Shown here piece after piece: positions 1 to 7,132 of a DNA stretch of 19,488 nt (positions are counted from its first letter, which is position 1; each line of letters begins with the position of its first letter). The DNA lies in the NCBI GenBank assembly GCA_002353525.1, contig DEJV01000026.1, positions 1 through 19,488 on the forward strand, given 5' to 3'. The notes under the pieces were generated by a model. That model did no database searches. It was not told the DNA's origin and was given only the letters and a program-made list of their open reading frames with translations. A program made the position numbers and the translations under genes. This stretch comes from Prevotella sp. UBA2739 (GTDB lineage: Bacteria > Bacteroidota > Bacteroidia > Bacteroidales > Bacteroidaceae).

Positions 1-1165
1 GGATATCTTCCTCGGCTACGAAACGATTGAATGGCGTGGGTTTCTGGAATTCAACAAGTGTCACATTCCCCTGTGTCTTTACCTTGGCATTCTTTGCAAG
101 GTCGGTCTTAAACACCTCGTCAATCATTTTCTTAAAGGCGATGGCGCGAAGGCTGTCGTTGGGATGAATGCGACCGTTAGGTGCTATGGGGAAGTTGAGC
201 AGCAATGTGGAGTTGCGACCCACCGATTTATAATAGGTGTCCATCAGTTTCGAAAGACTCTTCACATGCTCGTTCTCCGTCTCGTGATAGAACCACCCGG
301 GACGTATGCTGGTGTTCGTCTCGCCAGGACACCACACGTCGCCGTCCTCCACACCGTAGTGCAGCATGTGCCAGGGGGTGTCGCCCTTGCCGGGCATCAT
401 ACTCCAGTTTGTCTCGCCCACATTGCCGGCCTCGGTGCCCACCCAGCGCAGGTCGCCGCGGTCACCGCCGTCGTTCCATATCAAGCATTTGGGCTGCAGC
501 TCACGGATCATCTTGTACGTCTCAGGCCACTCATAATAGGTGGTACGGTCAATCTTGCGCGTCTCGTTGGCACCGCCGTACCAGCCGTTGCCGCCATTGG
601 CACCGTCGAACCACACCTCGAATATCTCACCGTAGTTGGTCAGCAGTTCGCGCAGCTGGTTGCGGAAATAGGTCACATATGCAGGCCGGCCATATTCCGG
701 GTGATTCCTGTCCCAGGGCGAGAGATAGACGGCAAACTCAAGTCCTTCCTCGCGGCAGGCATCGGCCAGTTCGCGCACCACATCGCCCTTCCCGTTCTTC
801 CACGGCGTGTTCTTCACGGAGTACTCGGTGTATTCACTCGGCCACATGCAGAAACCGCAGTGATGTTTAGCCGTAAAGATGATGCCCTTCATACCAGCCT
901 GCTTGCATACGCGAGCCCACTGCCGGCAGTCCAGGTCAGAGGGGTTGAACAATTCCAACGCCTCGTTCCCGAATCCCCATTCCTGATCCGTGTATGTGTT
1001 CAGCGAGTAATGAATGAAGGCATACATCTCCATATCCTGCCAGCGCAATTGATTATCCGTAGGCACAGGTCCACAGGGCGCTGTGCTTGCTGTCTCTGCA
1101 TTCGCCTTCGTATCCATCATTGCCATCAGCAGGGCGACAGCTATCACTTTATATAATTTGATCAT
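1..1165 (-). CDS. Secreted alpha-L-fucosidase, GH29 (3' end beyond the left edge)
   Basis: The reverse strand reads an open frame of 388 codons from an ATG at 1165 down to the window edge, so the C-terminus is missing. The first 23 residues are a signal peptide ending ANA, which suggests a periplasmic or surface enzyme. Family hallmarks follow in order: YAFIHYSLNTY (about 48-58), the KHHCGFCMWPS segment (100-110), FAVYLSPWD (144-152) and EVWFDGANGG (183-192). Asp187 in the last motif is the expected catalytic nucleophile of this retaining family. The pattern resembles the 1,3/1,4-fucosidase subfamily (GH29-B). The enzyme should release fucose from branched glycans. A TAACTTTG promoter box lies just upstream, so the gene probably has its own transcript. 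Family assignment is strong; the substrate is inferred. Confidence 0.9.
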   Translation of the reverse strand, partial: MIKLYKVIAVALLMAMMDTKANAETASTAPCGPVPTDNQLRWQDMEMYAFIHYSLNTYTDQEWGFGNEALELFNPSDLDCRQWARVCKQAGMKGIIFTAKHHCGFCMWPSEYTEYSVKNTPWKNGKGDVVRELADACREEGLEFAVYLSPWDRNHPEYGRPAYVTYFRNQLRELLTNYGEIFEVWFDGANGGNGWYGGANETRKIDRTTYYEWPETYKMIRELQPKCLIWNDGGDRGDLRWVGTEAGNVGETNWSMMPGKGDTPWHMLHYGVEDGDVWCPGETNTSIRPGWFYHETENEHVKSLSKLMDTYYKSVGRNSTLLLNFPIAPNGRIHPNDSLRAIAFKKMIDEVFKTDLAKNAKVKTQGNVTLVEFQKPTPFNRFVAEEDI

Positions 1166-1345
1166 AAGTTGTATTTTTGGCAACAAAGTTACAAAAAAAA
1201 TCAGCACCGAGCCCGTTACCCTCCTTATTTTTGTGTAATATCTTTCTCCCATCGATAATCAGCAGGCCCTTTGTTCCTGCTGTAACCCGCTGGCCTGCCA
1301 TATTATAGCATTGATCAGCGTTTTCTGATGCAGTTGTTTTTGTGG
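1149..1345 (-). pseudogene. C-terminal tail of a truncated secreted protein (deletion remnant)
   Basis: On the reverse strand the frame encodes YNMAGQRV followed by GLLIIDGRKILHK. This is the tail found at the extreme C-terminus of many Bacteroidetes secreted enzymes (typical form Y-[ND]-L-x-G-[QR]-[RK]-V ... KG-[IL]-Y-I-[IV]-[ND]-G-[RK]-K-V). Nothing upstream of about 1345 belongs to it, so the body of the gene is lost. The tail should stop right after the lysines, but it reads on through about 16 more codons to a TAA at 1149-1151. Adding one A to the run of five A just after the CAC codon would give HKK followed by TAA, so loss of an A probably removed the native stop. The parent enzyme cannot be named. 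Confidence 0.55.
1184..1191 (-). promoter_or_regulatory. -7 promoter box for the fucosidase gene
   Basis: The reverse strand reads TAACTTTG, a match to the Bacteroidetes -7 consensus TAnnTTTG, ending 18 nt before the fucosidase ATG. That leaves a leader of only about a dozen bases. No convincing TTTG -33 box is seen at the expected 19-21 bp spacing. The box lies inside the read-through part of the broken minus-strand gene at 1149-1376. Confidence 0.5.
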
Positions 1346-2296
1346 TGACATGACGAATACCCGCTGTAGGGCGCAACGCATGTATGACCGCTGGGATGAG
1401 TTGGAGAAACGCACCCTATCACTCAGCAAGAAGATGCCTGCGGAAATGCAGGATGCCTTCTATCAATTGGTAGAATACCCGGCAGTGGCAAGTGCTGGAG
1501 TGGCGAAGATCTATCTGGCAGCAACTTTGGGTGATTCGATTACAATGCAGACGCTTTTTTGAGCGTGACAAGCAGATGACCGATAAATATAACAAGGTCA
1601 TTGCTGGAGGCAAGTGGGATGGCATGATGCTCGACAAGCACATAGGCTACCGCATGTGGTCGATGCCAAACGATAACACCTTGCCTCAGGTGGCCAAACC
1701 ATTGGACAAAACGGGCATAACCGCCAGCGAGACAGCCATCATGGCTCATGACTACACACGCAGAACAGCCACAGATGATGCTCACTGGGTGTTTCTGCCG
1801 CGGCATGGGCAATATGGGCATTGAACCCGTTACGGCAAAGAGCCGTCCACTGGGTGATGGTGCAACATTGGAATATGACATCAACTTCTCACAATCTGGC
1901 AAACAGAAGCTGGCACTGGGAATTTTGCCCACCAACGACATAAACCCAGCCCGAGGACTCCGTATCGGTGTTCGTGTCGATGATGGCGAGATGCAGACCA
2001 TTGATGCCCGACAAGGTTATGTGGACACTTTCAACGAATATACAAAAGAGAATATTGCACGTTCGAAGGTGCTGATACCACTTCATCGACCAGCAAGCGA
2101 CATCTATCTGTCTGGCTCACGTCAACGGATGCGTAGCGAGGTGTTTGACAACCTTCGATGGCTCAGCATTGACTTCGATATACCTACAGAAGGCAATCAT
2201 ACCATTAAAGTTGTGATGATAGACCCGGAAATCGTCGTTGAGAAGTTAGTTATTAATCCTGATAATGAACATCCATCCTATCACGGTAAAGAATAA
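1346..2296 (+). pseudogene. GH115 xylan alpha-1,2-glucuronidase remnant (C-terminal part, two frameshifts)
   Basis: Three plus-strand frames together give one continuous GH115 C-terminal region. Frame one (about 1350-1545) holds MQDAFYQLVEYPAVASA. Frame two (about 1545-1800) holds DKYNKVIAGGKWDGMM and DKHIGYRMWSMP. Frame three (about 1800-2296) holds LGILPTNDIN, GLRIGVRVDDGE, IDARQGYVDTFNEYT and SEVFDNLRW, the C-terminal beta domain of the family. GH115 enzymes are usually about 850-950 residues; only about 315 codons remain, and the N-terminal and central domains that carry the catalytic centre are gone. The frame shifts fall near 1545 and near 1800. No start codon or promoter belongs to it. 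The intact enzyme would remove (methyl)glucuronic acid from xylan or arabinogalactan; this copy is dead. Confidence 0.85.
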
Positions 2297-2302
2297 ACAT
2301 TT

Positions 2303-2326
2303 ATGAAGAAACTATTTATCACATAA
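2303..2326 (+). pseudogene. Possible broken signal-peptide start of a lost gene
   Basis: Seven nt after the GH115 stop there is ATG followed by codons for KKLFIT and then TAA. MKKLFI is a very common start of Bacteroidetes signal peptides, and the spacing fits the next gene of an operon. Everything after the seventh codon is missing. It could also be chance; seven codons prove little. Confidence 0.3.
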
Positions 2327-2374
2327 CAATTCGCGCTTGCGCTAACTTCTCGTTAGATCTCACTTCCCCGAGGT

Positions 2375-2405
2375 TTTGCCGTTTTACTTTTTCTTCTTAC
2401 CTTTG
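2375..2405 (+). promoter_or_regulatory. Promoter of the integrase gene (-33 TTTG and -7 TACCTTTG)
   Basis: TTTG at 2375-2378 and TACCTTTG at 2398-2405 are separated by 19 bp, the textbook Bacteroidetes arrangement. The start codon lies only 8 nt past the -7 box, so the mRNA should have almost no leader. An inverted repeat CTAAC-5 nt-GTTAG (2342-2356) sits just upstream. Confidence 0.75.
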
Positions 2406-2413
2406 CGAAAAAA

Positions 2414-3769
2414 ATGAAGTACAAAGTCGTATTCTCAGCAGAGAGAAGAAAAAGCAAAAAGAGCGGTAACATCATCACACGCAGTGTTCCAATCCGTATG
2501 AGGGTTTCTTTCAACGGACAAAGGGTGGAAATGACCACAGGCATGAGAATTGACGAGGAGGTCTGGAATGACATCCTCATGCTCTCCGACAAACAGAAAA
2601 GGCGAAATGTCTCGGTATCCCAAAAACGTAGAATTGATGCCGCCCTTTCAGGTGTCGGCACGGACATTCATTCCGTTCATAAACAGCTGCGGGAACTTGA
2701 GAGCCGTGTAGACGGTGTGTTCCGGGTGTTTAATGCTTTGGGGAAGTCACCCAATGCAGAGGATTTCAAGAGCTATTTTGACAAAAAGATCGGAATCACC
2801 TTGGATGTCAATAACAACATCGTTCCAACGAACGACCCTTCTGCAAAGACCGCGGCTTTCTGGGCTGCCTACGATAAATTCGTGTCCATCAAAAGCATAG
2901 AGTGCAACTGGGGATTAGCGTACATAGAGAAGTATGACAAACTGAAAAAGACGCTGTCAGCGTTCAGAAAGGATATCAGTTTTGACACTTTCACCGACAG
3001 GGGCATAACAGACTTCATCATTTTCCTGAACACGCATGATGGGAACAGCAACTCAACCGTCTCAAAGAAATGGAGCGAGGTCAAGCGGTTCCTGAAGTGG
3101 AGCTACGAGAAGCATTACAGTTCTAACCCGGCAGCCAGTACTTATGAACTCCACATGAAGGAAAACAGTATGCCAGTTATATACCTGACAACAGAGGAAC
3201 TGCAGCTACTCAAGGAATATGAATTACCCGATAACTGTACGGGACAAGAGCTTTCAAGAGATATCTTCCTATTCTGTTGCTTCACCGGAATGCGCTATTC
3301 CGATGCCGCAAACCTGAAATGGGAGAACGTCAACGAAGAACTCATTGAATTCGTTACAATCAAGAACAACAAACGTCTGAGGGTTGACCTGAATGATCAC
3401 AGCAAAGGAATACTTGAAAAATACAGACTCGTGATGAAAGAATCCAAAGGGAAAGTCTTTCCCTACAGGTCAGACCAGCAGGTGAACAATGACCTGAAAA
3501 AACTCTGCCGTAAGATAGACCTCGTTGAACCGGTTAGCATTGTCAGGTACTATGGAAACAAACGTCATACCACCACAATGAAAAAATGTGACGCCATTTC
3601 CACACACGCAGGCCGGCGTACTTTCATCTGCCTGGCCATTGAACTGGGCATACCACCTGTAGTCATCAGGGAATGGACGGGACATTCTACTGACAAGGCC
3701 ATGAAACCATACATAAGTGTCACAAACAAGAAAAAAGCCAGGGAAATGAGCAAGTTTGATTCATTCTGA
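2414..3769 (+). CDS. Tyrosine recombinase / site-specific integrase
   Basis: This 451-residue protein has the three-part build of Bacteroides mobile-element integrases. Residues 1 to about 110 are an arm-type DNA-binding domain (KYKVVFSAERRK...GMRIDEEVWN). About 135-235 is a SAM-like core-binding domain, and about 255-451 is the catalytic domain. The active-site set is visible: Arg294 in FTGMRYSD, a candidate Lys317 in TIKNNKR, His398 and Arg401 in HAGRR, His424 in EWTGHS, and the nucleophile Tyr433 in MKPYIS. All residues and a good promoter are present, so it looks functional. It points at the 3' end of tRNA-Ser about 150 nt away, which suggests that gene as the attachment site. No excisionase, mobilisation or phage gene is seen in the window, so the element type is unknown. 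Confidence 0.93.
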   Translation: MKYKVVFSAERRKSKKSGNIITRSVPIRMRVSFNGQRVEMTTGMRIDEEVWNDILMLSDKQKRRNVSVSQKRRIDAALSGVGTDIHSVHKQLRELESRVDGVFRVFNALGKSPNAEDFKSYFDKKIGITLDVNNNIVPTNDPSAKTAAFWAAYDKFVSIKSIECNWGLAYIEKYDKLKKTLSAFRKDISFDTFTDRGITDFIIFLNTHDGNSNSTVSKKWSEVKRFLKWSYEKHYSSNPAASTYELHMKENSMPVIYLTTEELQLLKEYELPDNCTGQELSRDIFLFCCFTGMRYSDAANLKWENVNEELIEFVTIKNNKRLRVDLNDHSKGILEKYRLVMKESKGKVFPYRSDQQVNNDLKKLCRKIDLVEPVSIVRYYGNKRHTTTMKKCDAISTHAGRRTFICLAIELGIPPVVIREWTGHSTDKAMKPYISVTNKKKAREMSKFDSF

Positions 3770-3773
3770 TTCT

Positions 3774-3890
3774 GTTTTTGGGTGTAAACGCGGGTGGAGA
3801 AATGACGTCCTAACGTCTTGATCTCCAGCTTCTTAAAAACGAAAAACACCCAAAGTCACTCTCGTTTTTGGGTGTAACTTTGGGTGTAAA
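3774..3890. repeat. Cluster of GGGTGTAA repeats between integrase and tRNA-Ser (candidate att / arm sites)
   Basis: The 14-mer GTTTTTGGGTGTAA occurs exactly at 3774-3787 and 3864-3877, 90 bp apart. A shorter copy, TTTGGGTGTAA, lies at 3879-3889, and an inverted copy, ACACCCAAAG, at 3846-3855. Lambda-type integrases with an arm-binding domain recognise short repeated sites of this kind flanking the core. The inverted copy can also pair with either neighbouring direct copy (9 bp with 3867-3875, 10 bp with 3878-3887), so a terminator or structured 3' end is the alternative. The role is inferred from position and repetition only. Confidence 0.5.
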
Positions 3891-3920
3891 TACTTGTAAG
3901 TCGCTGATTATCAGCACTTT

Positions 3921-4008
3921 TGGCGGAGAGAGAGGGATTCGAACCCCCGGTGCCTCTCAGCACGACGGTTTTCAAGACCGTTGTAATCGACCACTCTACC
4001 ATCTCTCC
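3921..4008 (-). tRNA. tRNA-Ser (anticodon UGA)
   Basis: The reverse strand folds as a class II tRNA of 88 nt. The acceptor stem GGAGAGA pairs with TCTCTCC, the discriminator is G, and CCA is encoded. The anticodon stem ACGGT/ACCGT carries loop CTTGAAA, giving anticodon TGA. The long variable arm GTGC-6 nt-GCAC is typical of serine, and the T-loop is TTCGAAT. Its 3' end faces the integrase, and tRNA 3' ends are common integration targets. Confidence 0.96.
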
Positions 4009-4045
4009 TTAGCCTGTTGAGACTAGCTTCGTGCGAAAAGCGGTG

Positions 4046-4053
4046 CAAAGGTA
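4046..4053 (-). promoter_or_regulatory. -7 box for tRNA-Ser
   Basis: The reverse strand reads TACCTTTG, matching TAnnTTTG, 37 nt upstream of the mature tRNA 5' end. A short 5' leader would be removed by RNase P. No clear -33 box is seen. Confidence 0.6.
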
Positions 4054-4171
4054 GCAAAAATTGTTTATAGAACCTTATTCCTTAGTCATAAATCTTCTTT
4101 GAATTAAGTAAAATTAACAGAATATTCCATAATCTAAGAACTACGAAGGCTGAACTATGAAGTAAAAGTAG

Positions 4172-4179
4172 TACCTTTG
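4172..4179 (+). promoter_or_regulatory. -7 box for mutS2
   Basis: TACCTTTG matches the consensus exactly and ends 4 nt before the mutS2 ATG. Since transcription in this group starts a few bases past the box, the message is probably leaderless or nearly so. No clear TTTG lies 19 bp upstream. Confidence 0.6.
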
Positions 4180-4183
4180 CAGC

Positions 4184-6724
4184 ATGATTTATCCGAATAG
4201 TTTTGAAAACAAGATAGGGTTCAACGAAATACGTGCGCTGCTGAAGGAGCGCTGCTTAAGTAACCTGGGGAAGGAAAAGGTCGACTCTGTGGCTTTTTCC
4301 GATCAGGCCTTCGTGATTAACGAATGGATGCAGCAAATCAGGGAGTTCAGGCATATCAAAGAGGGCATAGAGGAATTTCCCATGCACTATTTCTTTGATG
4401 TAAGAGAGTGCGTGTCGCGTATACGTCTGGAAGGCACCCACTTGGAAGAGGATGAGCTGTTCGACTTGAAGCGCTCACTGGACACTATTCATCAAATAGT
4501 GCAGTTTCTCAATAAAAACGACGGTGGAGAGCATCCCGTGTGGCAATATCCCGCATTGCATAGTCTGACGGAGTATGTGATTACGTTTCCCGAACTGGTG
4601 AAGCGCATTGACGAGATATTAGACAAGTTTGGCAGAATAAAGGACAGCGCCTCGGTCGAATTGGGTAATATCAGGAGAGAACTGGCCAAAACAGAAGGCA
4701 GCATCTCGCGAACCTTATATAATATATTGCGCTCGGCACAAAGCGAGGGACTGGTGGAGAAAGACGTCACCCCCACCCTGCGCGATGGCCGGTTGGTGAT
4801 TCCCGTTGTACCGGCCTTGAAAAGAAGAATCAAAGGTATTGTGCACGACGAGAGTGCGTCGGGCAAAACGGTGTTTATCGAACCTACCGAAGTGGTGGAG
4901 GCTAACAACCGTATACGTGAGCTGGAGGCCGAAGAGCGCAGGGAGATTATACGCATCCTGACTGAGTTTGCCAAGCAAGTACGACCGCACGTAAGGGCTA
5001 TATTAGAGTCGTTCCAGTTTCTGGCGCAAATAGACCTCATACGCGCCAAGGCAGAACTGGCATGCATGATGAACGGGTATGAGCCCCAGGTGACAGACCA
5101 GCCACATATTGACTGGATAAGGGCCATACATCCGCTGCTACAACTGTCGTTGGCGAAACAAGACAAGCATGTAGTACCGCTCGACATCATCCTGACAAAA
5201 GAAAAGCGCATATTGATCATCTCAGGACCGAATGCCGGTGGCAAGTCGGTATGTCTGAAAACGGTAGGACTGCTGCAATATATGCTGCAGTGCGGACTGT
5301 CGGTGCCCATCGGCGACCGTTCTACCACAGGTGTTTTTCAGAACATTATGATAGACATCGGCGACGAGCAGAGCATAGAGAACGACCTCTCGACATACTC
5401 AAGTCATCTGACCAACATGAAACAGATGATGCGCCATGCCAACGGCCGCACGCTGTTGCTCATCGATGAGTTCGGCACAGGCACGGAGCCACAGATTGGT
5501 GGTGCCATTGCCGAGGCGGTGCTCAAGCAGTTCTGGCAGCAAAAAGCATTTGGAGTGATTACCACCCACTATCAGAACCTGAAGCATTTTGCCGACGGTC
5601 ACGATGGGGTCGTGAACGGAGCCATGCTGTACGACCGCCATCAGATGCAGGCGCTGTTTCAGTTGCAAATTGGCCGGCCAGGCAGTTCGTTTGCCATTGA
5701 GATTGCCCGTAAGACGGGTATTCCCGATGAGGTGATTCGTGACGCCTCGGAGATTGTGGGCACAGAGTACATCCAAAGCGACAAATACCTGCAAGACATC
5801 GTTCGCGACAAACGCTACTGGGAGAACAAACGACAGAACATTCACCAGCGTGAGAAAGACATCGAGAAAACCATCTCCAAATATGAAGGACAGCTGGCCG
5901 ATGTGGAAAGCCAGCGCAAGCAGATCCTGGAACGGGCACGCGAACAAGCAGAGGAACTACTGCGCGAGAGCAACAAGCGCATAGAGAATGCCATTAAGGA
6001 AATTCGGGAGAAACAAGCCGAGAAGGAGGAGACACGCAAGATTCGCGAGGAATTGCGCCAGTTTGAGAACGATGTGGTGAAAGGCGAGGAGCGTGGCGTG
6101 ATGAGCGATGAAGACTTTGCGAAAAAGCTGCAACAAATGGAACAGCGCAAGGCCAGAAAGGCCCAGCGCAAAGCTAAGAAGGCAGAACAAGACAAAGAGG
6201 CTGCCGAGAAGCTGAAGGCTGTGGGCAAAAGCGTGAAGGAAAAGGGCACTCTGATTGTGGGTGACTCTGTGCGCATCAAAGGACTGACAAGTGTGGGAAC
6301 GATTGAGGTGATCGACGGAAAGATGGCCACCGTCATCTTCGGAGGTATGCGCACAAAGATGCGGCTGGAACGGCTGGAGCATGCCGAAGAGGAAAAGAAA
6401 AGCGAGACGGCACCGCGCTACCAGATGCGTACGGACATCAGCCGAAGCACCCGCGAGACGATCGACAACCGCAAGCTCAACTTCAAACAAGACCTTGACG
6501 TGAGGGGCATGAGAGGCGACGAGGCCATCAATGCCGTGACATACTTTATTGATGATGCCATTCTTGTGGGTATGCCACGAGTGCGCATCCTGCACGGTAC
6601 GGGAACGGGCATCTTGCGGCAACTCATCCGCCAATATCTTGCCACCATACCCAATGTGACCCACTACCGCGACGAGCATGTGCAGTTTGGCGGACATGGC
6701 ATCACCGTGGTGGATTTAGAGTGA
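4184..6724 (+). CDS. mutS2: MutS2 family endonuclease / ATPase
   Basis: At 846 residues it is slightly longer than the usual 780-800. The N-terminal half is the MutS core and lever region. The ATPase follows, with Walker A GPNAGGKS (348-355) and Walker B LLLIDEFGTG (Asp428, Glu429). About 525-670 is a highly charged coiled-coil stretch rich in K, E, R and Q. The C-terminus is a Smr nuclease domain starting LDVRGMRG (771-778) with the HGTGTG motif (804-809). The family acts on branched DNA to suppress recombination, and in some bacteria rescues collided ribosomes; it is not a mismatch-repair MutS. The ATG at 4184 fits family N-termini. It appears monocistronic, with its own promoter box and the strong terminator at 6778-6825. 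Confidence 0.95.
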   Translation: MIYPNSFENKIGFNEIRALLKERCLSNLGKEKVDSVAFSDQAFVINEWMQQIREFRHIKEGIEEFPMHYFFDVRECVSRIRLEGTHLEEDELFDLKRSLDTIHQIVQFLNKNDGGEHPVWQYPALHSLTEYVITFPELVKRIDEILDKFGRIKDSASVELGNIRRELAKTEGSISRTLYNILRSAQSEGLVEKDVTPTLRDGRLVIPVVPALKRRIKGIVHDESASGKTVFIEPTEVVEANNRIRELEAEERREIIRILTEFAKQVRPHVRAILESFQFLAQIDLIRAKAELACMMNGYEPQVTDQPHIDWIRAIHPLLQLSLAKQDKHVVPLDIILTKEKRILIISGPNAGGKSVCLKTVGLLQYMLQCGLSVPIGDRSTTGVFQNIMIDIGDEQSIENDLSTYSSHLTNMKQMMRHANGRTLLLIDEFGTGTEPQIGGAIAEAVLKQFWQQKAFGVITTHYQNLKHFADGHDGVVNGAMLYDRHQMQALFQLQIGRPGSSFAIEIARKTGIPDEVIRDASEIVGTEYIQSDKYLQDIVRDKRYWENKRQNIHQREKDIEKTISKYEGQLADVESQRKQILERAREQAEELLRESNKRIENAIKEIREKQAEKEETRKIREELRQFENDVVKGEERGVMSDEDFAKKLQQMEQRKARKAQRKAKKAEQDKEAAEKLKAVGKSVKEKGTLIVGDSVRIKGLTSVGTIEVIDGKMATVIFGGMRTKMRLERLEHAEEEKKSETAPRYQMRTDISRSTRETIDNRKLNFKQDLDVRGMRGDEAINAVTYFIDDAILVGMPRVRILHGTGTGILRQLIRQYLATIPNVTHYRDEHVQFGGHGITVVDLE

Positions 6725-6777
6725 GAATGGAGAATTGCCGGCTGAGCCCATTAGGACAAACGCAGAATAATACATAC

Positions 6778-6825
6778 AAAAAAGAGAAAGAATTGAGCAT
6801 GTAGTCTCAATTCTTTCTCTTTTTT
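6778..6825. terminator. Bidirectional intrinsic terminator
   Basis: A perfect 20-bp inverted repeat (6778-6797 and 6806-6825) with an 8-nt loop carries a run of T at the 3' side on either strand. It lies about 50 nt after mutS2 on the plus strand and just past tRNA-Thr on the minus strand, so it can end both transcripts. Confidence 0.9.
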
Positions 6826-6827
6826 TG

Positions 6828-6901
6828 AGCCTCTTGTCGGATTCGAACCAACGACCCCGAGATTACAAATCACGTGCTCTGGCCAACTGAGCTAAAGAGG
6901 C
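6828..6901 (-). tRNA. tRNA-Thr (anticodon UGU)
   Basis: The reverse strand forms a 74-nt class I tRNA. The acceptor stem is GCCTCTT/AAGAGGC, the D-stem GCTC/GAGC, the anticodon stem CGTGA/TCTCG with loop TTTGTAA (anticodon TGT), and the T-arm GTTGG-TTCGAAT-CCGAC. The discriminator is T. CCA is not encoded, unlike the tRNA-Ser in the same window. The anticodon stem has a U-U mismatch in its middle pair. It directly follows the SRP RNA and is probably processed from the same transcript. Confidence 0.94.
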
Positions 6902-6903
6902 GG

Positions 6904-7008
6904 GTGGGCAAGCTACCCGTATCGCGCCGCTACAACCAACTACCTTTGCTACGTTCCCGTCCTGGAGGATTCGAAGGGAGCTGGCCGTACGGGACTTACC
7001 CGTGTTTT
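6904..7008 (-). ncRNA. ffs: Signal recognition particle RNA, small bacterial type
   Basis: The reverse strand contains CCAGGACGGGAACGTAGCA, which matches the conserved SRP domain IV tip (E. coli CCAGGTCCGGAAGGAAGCA), with the asymmetric loop and tetraloop. The ends pair: plus-strand 6906-6912 (GGGCAAG) with 6995-7001 (CTTACCC), then CCCGTA with TACGGG further in. Together these give the long hairpin of 4.5S-like RNAs, about 100 nt. It binds Ffh to target membrane and secreted proteins. The exact ends are estimated from pairing and the promoter box; the tRNA-Thr begins within a few nucleotides. Confidence 0.85.
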
Positions 7009-7015
7009 GCGGCTG

Positions 7016-7023
7016 CAAAGGTA
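7016..7023 (-). promoter_or_regulatory. -7 box for the SRP RNA / tRNA-Thr transcript
   Basis: The reverse strand reads TACCTTTG, ending about 8 nt before the predicted SRP RNA 5' end, the expected distance to a transcription start. There is no separate promoter box between SRP RNA and tRNA-Thr. Confidence 0.65.
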
Positions 7024-7034
7024 ACATATTAAAT

Positions 7035-7062
7035 TGAGAAATGAGAAATGAGAAATGAGAAA
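7035..7062 (+). repeat. Heptanucleotide tandem repeat (TGAGAAA x4)
   Basis: Four exact TGAGAAA copies lie head to tail between the divergent SRP RNA and DUF4199 promoters. Related heptamer arrays occur at 17005-17039, 17344-17441 and at the right edge. Confidence 0.9.
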
Positions 7063-7120
7063 TATCTTGTTTTTAACACATTTTTACAGCTCAACATGAC
7101 ATATATGAAGTATTTTTCCG

Positions 7121-7128
7121 TAATTTTG
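7121..7128 (+). promoter_or_regulatory. -7 box for the DUF4199-glycosyltransferase operon
   Basis: TAATTTTG matches TAnnTTTG and ends 4 nt before the GTG start at 7133, the same spacing as at mutS2. This implies a leaderless message if the GTG start is right. Confidence 0.6.
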
Positions 7129-7132
7129 CACC

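Noticed and set aside
164..1156. A 330-codon open frame on the plus strand
   Set aside because: It is antisense to the GH29 fucosidase, which carries a signal peptide and catalytic motifs.
6941..6948. TACCTTTG promoter-like box on the plus strand
   Set aside because: It lies inside the conserved SRP RNA sequence and no gene starts close downstream in that direction.
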